Positions 1-5,537 of a stretch of 6,820 nt of DNA are shown in pieces; position 1 is the first letter of the stretch; the number at the start of each line of letters is the position of its first letter. The stretch is from Gammaproteobacteria bacterium. Lineage in GTDB: Bacteria; Pseudomonadota; Gammaproteobacteria; Arenicellales; UBA868. The notes beneath the pieces were generated by a model. The model was not told the origin of the DNA, did not search any database, and was given only the letters and a program-made list of their open reading frames with translations. Position numbers and translations under genes: made by a program. The stretch is from NCBI GenBank assembly GCA_003529705.1, contig DPVA01000099.1:1-6820 (forward strand), read 5' to 3'.

Positions 1-1975
1 CCGTTTTTATCAGGTTCCTCACTGCACTGGTATGGGTTGGCTACGGCCGAAAATGGTGGCGGCATTACGTGGTATGAAGGCAGAGGGTGGTTGGGCCGTT
101 GTCTGTACCGAATGGTGCTCGATTCATCCTTGCTCTGATGATCTTCCGTATCCGAACGCCGCTTTGTGGCATGACGATCACATCAAGGATCATGCATTGA
201 TGACACAGGCCGTGCATGATCATGGCGCTCTGGCAGGTGTGGAACTCTGGTTTGGTGGCGCCCGTTCTGCCAACCACTACACCCGGGAAACTGCCTGTGA
301 TGTTGCCAGTATTCCCAATACTGCAGGCCATCCCTATCAGCCACGGTCGATGGACAAGGCGGATATCCGTGAATTTCGGCGCTGGCATCGCGAGGCGGCG
401 CTTCGGGCAAAGCAGGCGGAATTTGACATAGTCTATGTCTACGCAACCCACGGATATCTGTTATCTAATTTCCTCTCATCGCAGACGAATCTCCGTACTG
501 ATGAGTACGGCGGGTCTATGGAGAACCGGAGCCGACTACTGCGTGAGTTGATTGAGGAAACCAAGGAGGCCGTGGGAGACCGCTGCGCTGTGGCGGTACG
601 TTACTCAGTGGGCGGCGATGACGAAGAAACCTCTCAACTGACCGAGGAGCGCCGGGATAGACTTGAGATGTTGGCTGAGTTGCCTGATCTTTGGGATATC
701 AATATCAATAATTACTATCAGGAGATGGGCGTATCACGATTTTTCAGGGAGGGGTCACTCGAAGAGCACATGTCTTTTGTAAAGTCAGTGACAACCAAGC
801 CGGTCGTGACGGTAGGTCGTTTTACCTCGCCTGACACTATGGCATCCCACGTGAAGCGGCGGATCACTGATTTTATCGGTGCCGCTAGACCCTCGATCGC
901 AGACCCCTTTCTGCCGAACAAGATCAAGGAAGGCCGCCTTGAGGATATCCGTGAATGTATTGGCTGCAACATCTGCTATACCGGCGACGGACTGGGGACT
1001 CCCATTCGTTGTACACAGAACCCGACGATGGGGGAGGAGTATCGACGCAACTGGCACCCTGAAGTCATTGCCAACAAGGATTCCGACTCCCAGGTTCTGG
1101 TCGTCGGCGCAGGTCCTGCGGGCCTGGAGGCGGCTCGAGCGCTTGGGCAACGGGGGTACCGGGTCATGCTTGCAGAGGCTATGCGGGAGCTCGGCGGGCG
1201 GGTCACCCGCGAGTCTACGCTACCGGGCCTGGTCGAATGGGTTCGGGTGCGGGATTACCGCCTGCAGCAGATAAAAAAGATGGCCAACGTTGAGGTCTTC
1301 CGCGAAAGTGAACTCAGTGCTGATGATGTCTTCTCGACAGGCGTCGATCACGTCGTTATAGCGACGGGTGCGACTTGGCGGGCAGACGGTTTTGGCCGAT
1401 CCCATCCGTATCCTTTTGATTCACTGGATTCCGGGGCTAATATTCTCACCCCCGATGACATTATGGCGGGCCGGATTCCACAAGGGAGTACGCTGGTCTA
1501 TGACGATGATAGTTTTTATATGGGCGGCCTTGTTGCCGAGAAAATCTGTCTGGCCGGGCAACGGGTGACGCTGGCGACACCTGAGGATGTGGTCTCATCC
1601 TGGTGTGACTACACGTCGGAACGTTTTTATGTACAAAAACGTCTTCTGGATCTTGGTGTCGCTCTTCAGACGGGCCATCGGTTGCTGTCATATGACGGTC
1701 AGAATGTCAGGATGGCCAGCGCCTACACCGATCAAGAGCAATCCATCAGGGCGGATGCCCTGGTGATGGTGACGGCCCGACAGCCTAATGACACGCTATA
1801 TCAGACCCTCAGCGAACGCCTCGAGCAGGAGTCATCTGCTGATGCGCCCACCGTGCACCGCATCGGTGACTGCGAGGCGCCAGCAATTATTGCTGCTGCG
1901 GTTTATGCGGGGCACCGTTTTGCGCAGGAGTTGAATACAACGCTCGACACCCGGATCTCTCCGCGTTACGAGTAG
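1..1975 (+). CDS. TMADH/DMDH-family amine dehydrogenase-like flavoprotein (5' partial)
   Basis: The reading frame is open from base 2, ahead of the ATG at 32. The residues before that Met, RFYQVPHCTG, match the N-terminal region of trimethylamine dehydrogenase (TMADH), so the true start lies about 20 codons left of the window. The layout is that of the family: an Old Yellow Enzyme TIM barrel, a 4Fe-4S segment, then FAD/NAD-type domains. Counting Met-32 as residue 1, the covalent 6-S-cysteinyl-FMN Cys (TMADH Cys30) is encoded at 23-25. Tyr137 and His140 match catalytic Tyr169/His172, and Arg190 matches the flavin-contacting Arg222. Cys309, 312, 315 and 327 are the cluster ligands. VVGAGPAGLEAAR is the ADP-binding loop, and GDCEAP lies near the C-terminus. 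The family oxidatively N-demethylates amines and usually passes electrons to ETF. The trimethylamine-binding aromatics are changed (Tyr60 to Trp28, Trp355 to Asp319), so the substrate is uncertain. The gene converges on creatinase, which suggests an N-methyl amine such as sarcosine; this is inference. Confidence 0.93.
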   Translation, partial: RFYQVPHCTGMGWLRPKMVAALRGMKAEGGWAVVCTEWCSIHPCSDDLPYPNAALWHDDHIKDHALMTQAVHDHGALAGVELWFGGARSANHYTRETACDVASIPNTAGHPYQPRSMDKADIREFRRWHREAALRAKQAEFDIVYVYATHGYLLSNFLSSQTNLRTDEYGGSMENRSRLLRELIEETKEAVGDRCAVAVRYSVGGDDEETSQLTEERRDRLEMLAELPDLWDININNYYQEMGVSRFFREGSLEEHMSFVKSVTTKPVVTVGRFTSPDTMASHVKRRITDFIGAARPSIADPFLPNKIKEGRLEDIRECIGCNICYTGDGLGTPIRCTQNPTMGEEYRRNWHPEVIANKDSDSQVLVVGAGPAGLEAARALGQRGYRVMLAEAMRELGGRVTRESTLPGLVEWVRVRDYRLQQIKKMANVEVFRESELSADDVFSTGVDHVVIATGATWRADGFGRSHPYPFDSLDSGANILTPDDIMAGRIPQGSTLVYDDDSFYMGGLVAEKICLAGQRVTLATPEDVVSSWCDYTSERFYVQKRLLDLGVALQTGHRLLSYDGQNVRMASAYTDQEQSIRADALVMVTARQPNDTLYQTLSERLEQESSADAPTVHRIGDCEAPAIIAAAVYAGHRFAQELNTTLDTRISPRYE

Positions 1976-1989
1976 CACAGGCCGTGGGA

Positions 1990-3213
1990 CTACGAGTCTG
2001 AAATCACATTGTGGTCGGGGCCGTAGGGAAAGCCGGTAATATTTTCTGAGCCCGTTTGCGTGATCACCAGGATGTCATGCTCCCGATAACCGCCGGCACC
2101 GTCGCGCCCTTCTGGAATGGTCAGCATGGGCTCCATGGAGACCACCATATTGGGTTCAAGAACGGTATCGACATCCTCCCGCAACTCCAATCCCGCCTCC
2201 CGTCCGTAGTAATGCGATAACACGCCGAAAGAGTGTCCGTAACCGAATGTGCGGTATTGCAGAAGATCCAGCGAGGCGAAATGTTCGTTAATCTGTGCAC
2301 AGATGTCAGAACACCTGGCCCCCGGTTTGATCAGTGACAATCCGAGTTCGTGGGCATCGACGTTGGCCTGCCAGACTTTGAGAGAATCCGGATTCACGTC
2401 GTCGAGAAACAGTGTCCGTTCAAGCGCTGTGTAATATCCTGAGATCATCGGAAAGGTATTTAGACTCAGAATGTCACCTGCCCGCAATCGCCGGGTTGTA
2501 ACCGGATTATGCGCCCCGTCCGTATTGATGCCGGACTGAAACCACACCCAGGAGTCTCGGATCTCACTGTCGGGATAGGTTTCCGCAATGGCAAGTTCCA
2601 TAGCGTTGCGTCCAGCCATGGCGATATCAATTTCTCTTGCACCGGCACGGATCGCCTGCCGCACTGCCACACCGCCGATGTCGGCGATGCGCGCCCCACC
2701 TTTGATGAGTTCAATTTCTTCCGCCGATTTAATCATTCGCAGCGCCATGATTTCATTGCTGATATCTTCAACCCGAATGTTGGTGTTAAACCTTTCCATC
2801 GTCCGATGTGTGGCGAGAGTCAGGTGGTCACCTTCAATACCAACAGCACGGATGTCTGCCAGCACATGATTTACCGCACGCCAATAATTGTCACGTTTCC
2901 AGTCGGTGTAGATCAGGTTGTCACCGTAACTGCGTCGCCAGGGTTGTCCCAGATCGATATTGGCGGAAACCGTGATGCAGCCAGTCTCGGTGACGATACA
3001 TGCGTAGGGTCGGCCAAAACTGCAGTATAGAAATCCGGAGTAATAGGCGACGTTATGCATGGACGTGAGCAGAACGGCGCGCAGACCTTTGTTCGTCATC
3101 AATCGCCTGAGTGCACTGAGCCGTCTGTCGTACTCAGAAACAGAGAAGGGAAGTGGGCTTTTCGATCCGTTCGGTAGCTCAAAAAACTTGGGTCTTCGGC
3201 AAGCGGAGTTCAT
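1990..3213 (-). CDS. Creatinase (creatine amidinohydrolase)
   Basis: It hydrolyses creatine to sarcosine and urea in the cytoplasm, without metal although it has the M24 'pita-bread' aminopeptidase fold. The 407-residue product is close to the roughly 403 residues of the Pseudomonas enzyme and resembles it along its whole length. An N-terminal creatinase domain (about 20-155) contains YYSGFLYCSFGRPYA and ANIDLGQPWRR. The C-terminal catalytic domain (about 160-400) carries FQSGINTDGAHNPVTT, with His235 matching the catalytic His232 of P. putida. It also has Glu265 (ALERTLF), His327 (GYGHSFG), Arg338 (YYGREAG) and Glu361 (SMEPM). These are the creatinase active-site positions as I recall them, and all are present. 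I chose ATG 3213 because GAGGTGAT sits 6 nt upstream and the length then fits the family; an in-frame ATG at 3252 has no ribosome site. The gene is transcribed alone from a strong upstream promoter and ends 14 bp from the convergent dehydrogenase. Confidence 0.96.
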   Translation of the reverse strand: MNSACRRPKFFELPNGSKSPLPFSVSEYDRRLSALRRLMTNKGLRAVLLTSMHNVAYYSGFLYCSFGRPYACIVTETGCITVSANIDLGQPWRRSYGDNLIYTDWKRDNYWRAVNHVLADIRAVGIEGDHLTLATHRTMERFNTNIRVEDISNEIMALRMIKSAEEIELIKGGARIADIGGVAVRQAIRAGAREIDIAMAGRNAMELAIAETYPDSEIRDSWVWFQSGINTDGAHNPVTTRRLRAGDILSLNTFPMISGYYTALERTLFLDDVNPDSLKVWQANVDAHELGLSLIKPGARCSDICAQINEHFASLDLLQYRTFGYGHSFGVLSHYYGREAGLELREDVDTVLEPNMVVSMEPMLTIPEGRDGAGGYREHDILVITQTGSENITGFPYGPDHNVISDS

Positions 3214-3217
3214 CTTG

Positions 3218-3225
3218 ATCACCTC
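3218..3225 (-). promoter_or_regulatory. Ribosome binding site of creatinase
   Basis: On the minus strand GAGGTGAT precedes ATG 3213, with about 6 nt between AGGTG and the start. It decides the start against ATG 3252, whose upstream sequence has no purine-rich site. Confidence 0.8.
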
Positions 3226-3254
3226 GTGTTGACCGGGTGACCGTGGATGCATCA

Positions 3255-3275
3255 GCCCGGAAAATTCATCCGGGC
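3255..3275 (-). repeat. Inverted repeat in creatinase leader (proximal hairpin)
   Basis: A perfect 7-bp dyad, GCCCGGA / TCCGGGC, is separated by a 7-nt AT-rich loop. It lies about 42 nt upstream of the creatinase start, at roughly +83 to +103 of the predicted transcript. No T-run follows on either strand, so it does not look like an intrinsic terminator. It could be an operator or an RNA stem-loop in the leader. The dyad is directly visible; any function is inferred. Confidence 0.5.
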
Positions 3276-3332
3276 GTACAGGATGCCTTAATACTGTGGC
3301 TGGTGGACCCAGAACACAGTGCCAAGTACGAT

Positions 3333-3355
3333 CGTCCGCGACGCCATCGCGAACG
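3333..3355 (-). repeat. Inverted repeat at the creatinase transcription start (possible operator or 5' hairpin)
   Basis: Nine-base arms, CGTTCGCGA and TCGCGGACG as read on the minus strand, flank a 5-nt spacer. There is one mismatch, which becomes a G-U pair in the creatinase transcript. The element spans about +3 to +25 relative to the start predicted from the -10 at 3364-3369. That is a typical place for a repressor operator or a 5'-end stabilising hairpin. The regulator is not encoded in the window. Confidence 0.5.
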
Positions 3356-3363
3356 TGATCAAC

Positions 3364-3391
3364 ATTATAAAGAGACCCCGGGCCTTTTCAA
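3364..3391 (-). promoter_or_regulatory. Sigma70-type promoter for creatinase
   Basis: On the minus strand a TTGAAA -35 (3391-3386, five of six consensus bases) is followed by a 16-bp spacer and a perfect TATAAT -10 (3369-3364). Transcription would begin near 3357, giving a leader of about 144 nt before ATG 3213. This is the best-matched promoter in the window. It is a sequence match only. Confidence 0.65.
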
Positions 3392-3402
3392 CAGATTCAT
3401 GC

Positions 3403-3433
3403 TTAACCGAAGAATCCCCGAAAAATCTATAAT
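3403..3433 (+). promoter_or_regulatory. Candidate promoter for hydrolase-transporter operon
   Basis: A perfect TATAAT -10 lies at 3428-3433. Transcription would start near 3440 and leave a 50-nt leader before ATG 3490. The -35 is poor: TTAACC at 3403-3408 with a long 19-bp spacer. The promoter may therefore be weak or activator-dependent. It lies back to back with the creatinase promoter. Confidence 0.45.
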
Positions 3434-3476
3434 TTGGTGTAAATCAGCGAGTAGCAATCGGCGCTGAAATGATTTT

Positions 3477-3481
3477 GGAGA
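3477..3481 (+). promoter_or_regulatory. Ribosome binding site of the secreted hydrolase
   Basis: GGAGA is 8 nt ahead of ATG 3490. It selects that start over the in-frame ATG 3469, which has no such site and would add seven residues, two of them arginines, in front of the signal peptide. Confidence 0.75.
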
Positions 3482-3489
3482 GACGAACC

Positions 3490-4248
3490 ATGAGGTCACT
3501 GACTGGCGCCTGGATAACATTGCTGATGCTAGCTGTGCCGGCAGCCGCTTCAGATCTTGAAAAGGAGCAGCGCTGGCGCGAGCAAGTAGAAGACTCGATT
3601 ATGGATGGCGAGGCCGTCGACCTCGTGGTCGAAGGTCGGGAAATCTTTGCAATCTATACGGAGGCCGAAGACGGTTCGGATAAAGGAATGATCGTAGTGC
3701 ATGGCACCGGTATCCATCCAAACTGGCAACAGGTGGTGCAGCCTATCCGGGTCGAAATGGCCGCACAAGGCTGGAACACGCTTTCCATCCAGATGCCGAT
3801 CCTGCATAACGAAGCGCAGTATGAGGAATACGTCGCACTATATCCGGAAGTGCCTCCGCGACTGCGCGCGGCCGAAACATTCCTGAAAGATAGAGGTATT
3901 CAGACTTTACTGATTGCGGCCCACAGCCAGGGTGCCACGATGTCTAGTTATTACCTCTCCCGATATCCCAGCGATGTCAAGGGATTGGTTGCGATCGGGA
4001 TGGGGGCAACACAAAAGGACAGTCACATAAACAGTGCAAAATCACTTAAAAAGATCACGATTCCGGTGCTCGATCTGTATGGTGACAGCGATCTACCCGG
4101 TGTATTGGACACCGCAGATGCTCGAACGGAGAGTTCGGCCCACAATGCCGATTACGCCCAACAGGTGATTCGGGGCGCGAATCATTTCTTTGATGGGATG
4201 GATGATGAACTCGTCAGCGCCGTAGCCGAATGGGCGCAGCAGTTCTAG
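3490..4248 (+). CDS. Secreted DUF3530-like alpha/beta hydrolase
   Basis: This is a 252-residue alpha/beta hydrolase of unknown substrate. It opens with a signal peptide: MRSLTGAW, a hydrophobic stretch, then PAAA before SD, with likely cleavage after Ala20. The product should be periplasmic or exported. The mature part has the oxyanion-side strand MIVVHGTGIHPNW and the segment GWNTLSIQMPIL, both typical of the DUF3530 (PF12048) group as I know it. The nucleophile elbow is AHSQG with Ser146. The acid is Asp199 or Asp201 in YGDSD, and the base is His232 in RGANHFF, giving a complete triad. The elbow has Ala where GxSxG hydrolases usually have the first Gly. The transporter gene follows 26-50 bp downstream on the same strand with no terminator between them, so they are probably co-transcribed. 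The fold assignment is firm and the DUF3530 assignment likely. An esterase or lipase-like role is only inferred. Confidence 0.87.
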   Translation: MRSLTGAWITLLMLAVPAAASDLEKEQRWREQVEDSIMDGEAVDLVVEGREIFAIYTEAEDGSDKGMIVVHGTGIHPNWQQVVQPIRVEMAAQGWNTLSIQMPILHNEAQYEEYVALYPEVPPRLRAAETFLKDRGIQTLLIAAHSQGATMSSYYLSRYPSDVKGLVAIGMGATQKDSHINSAKSLKKITIPVLDLYGDSDLPGVLDTADARTESSAHNADYAQQVIRGANHFFDGMDDELVSAVAEWAQQF

Positions 4249-4274
4249 CGGATTAGAGCGGGAACGGACGCAAA

Positions 4275-5537
4275 TTGAATCCGCTGCGACGTCCTGCAAT
4301 GTTCGAGCCGTTCCGAATCCGCAACTACCGTTTTCAATGGACGGCGGACCTCGTTACCTCATGGGCGATGGAGATGGAAACGCTTGTCCTCGGCTGGTAC
4401 ATCCTGGTCGAGACCGGTTCCGTACTACTGCTCACGATGTTCGGGGCTTTGTTGTTTCTTGGTACGCTGTTGTCGCCGATGCTGGGTGTCGTCGCCGATC
4501 GCATCGGCCAACGCCGGCTAATTTGTATTCTCCGGGCGTTCTACGTAGTCCTTTCTTCCATCGTCGTGCTGGTGATCCTCGCTGGGAATCTAACCCCTGA
4601 ACTGGTACTTGCAATCGCATTTCTTTCAGGATTGGTCAGGCCTTCCGAACAGGGGATTCGCTCTTCCCTGATGGCATCACTAGTGCCAGCCGGACTTTTG
4701 CTGACGGCAACAAGTCTATCCCGGACGACATTGGACTCCGCTCGGGTAGGGGGGGCACTGGTGGGGTCCGGCCTATTTGCCATTGTTGGAATCTCAGTAA
4801 CCTATGTTGTGATTGCCGCCCTATTTTGCCTGGGGCTGGTCTTTACTCTCGCCATCCTGACTCACATGGGTGAGAGCGGTGACGGACGTTCGCCGACAGT
4901 TTCGTCACCTTTTTCTCTGTGGAGGGAATTGCGGGAGGGGCTCATTTATATATGGAAGACACCGCATCTCCAGGCAGCCATGTGGATTGCCGTGCTGGTT
5001 AATTTTACGGCGTTTCCTTTGCCAATCGGTTTGCTGCCATACGTGGCGCGGGAAATCTTTGGCACCGATCAGACGGGCCTGGGTTATCTGATGGCAAGTT
5101 TTGCCATTGGTTCGCTGGTGGGCTCGATCATCCTTGGAACGGTTGGCCATAGGGTTCGTCCTGCCCGTGCGATGATTTTTTTTGCAATTGTATGGCATGC
5201 TTTCTTCATAGCTTTTGTCTTTGTGGATCAGTTGCTGCTGGGTATGATTCTGCTGGGGCTAGCGGGCCTCGCTCACAACCTTTCGTTGGTCCCTCTGGTC
5301 GGATTACTGATGCGCACTTCAGAACCTGCATTTCGCGGACGGGTCATGGGGGTTAGGATGCTGGCGATCTATACGCTACCCGTAAGCCTTTTGGTGGCGG
5401 GGTGGTTGATTGAGAACGCCGGTTTTCGCTCAACTATGATCCTATATATGGCGGTGGGCATCGCGTTGACACTGGTCATCGCCGTGCGTTGGCGAGAATC
5501 CGTGTTACGCAAGGATGCGGTCGCAAACGCGATCTAA
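4275..5537 (+). CDS. MFS transporter, EntS/MFS_3-like
   Basis: An inner-membrane major facilitator protein of 420 residues with about 12 hydrophobic segments, six on each side of a hydrophilic loop near residues 197-230. The first begins after FRIRNYRFQW, an N-terminal pattern common in the PF05977 (MFS_3, 'transmembrane secretion effector') group. GVVADRIGQRR at residues 71-81, between segments 2 and 3, is the MFS motif A. Members of this group are mostly exporters (EntS exports enterobactin), so proton-driven efflux is the best guess; the substrate is not visible. The start is uncertain. TTG 4275 has a GGA 6 nt upstream. ATG 4299 (residue 9) is a better codon but lacks a ribosome site. The gene follows the hydrolase with no terminator, and its TAA overlaps by 4 bp the TAG of the convergent flavoprotein gene. 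Confidence 0.92.
   Translation: MNPLRRPAMFEPFRIRNYRFQWTADLVTSWAMEMETLVLGWYILVETGSVLLLTMFGALLFLGTLLSPMLGVVADRIGQRRLICILRAFYVVLSSIVVLVILAGNLTPELVLAIAFLSGLVRPSEQGIRSSLMASLVPAGLLLTATSLSRTTLDSARVGGALVGSGLFAIVGISVTYVVIAALFCLGLVFTLAILTHMGESGDGRSPTVSSPFSLWRELREGLIYIWKTPHLQAAMWIAVLVNFTAFPLPIGLLPYVAREIFGTDQTGLGYLMASFAIGSLVGSIILGTVGHRVRPARAMIFFAIVWHAFFIAFVFVDQLLLGMILLGLAGLAHNLSLVPLVGLLMRTSEPAFRGRVMGVRMLAIYTLPVSLLVAGWLIENAGFRSTMILYMAVGIALTLVIAVRWRESVLRKDAVANAI

Noticed and set aside
32..34. ATG 32 as the start of the dehydrogenase-like gene
   Set aside because: The frame is open to the left edge, and the ten codons before it encode the conserved RFYQVPHCTG segment with the flavin-linking Cys, so this Met is internal.
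1967..1997. Direct repeat TACGAGT (1967-1973 and 1991-1997) across the convergent junction
   Set aside because: Seven bases is too short to stand out from chance, and the copies fall in the end of one gene and next to the stop of the other with no sign of a mobile-element boundary.
2509..3030. 173-codon open frame on the + strand inside creatinase
   Set aside because: It is antisense to a well-conserved gene, has no recognisable domain or ribosome site, and reads as a shadow of the opposite-strand codons.
1990..3213. Prolidase, Xaa-Pro aminopeptidase or DddP-type DMSP lyase (same M24 fold)
   Set aside because: Those enzymes need metal-ligand Asp/His residues. This protein instead matches creatinase along its full length, with the creatinase active-site His, Glu and Arg residues.
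3214..3252. Longer creatinase start at ATG 3252
   Set aside because: It adds 13 residues with no family counterpart and has no ribosome site, while ATG 3213 has a strong one.
3255..3275. Intrinsic terminator between the divergent genes
   Set aside because: The GC-rich stem is not followed by a T-run on either strand, and it lies inside the predicted creatinase leader.
3214..3357. Known guanidine or glycine riboswitch in the creatinase leader
   Set aside because: I could not find the ACGR-loop hairpin pair of guanidine-II or the conserved core of the glycine class; only two generic stems are visible.
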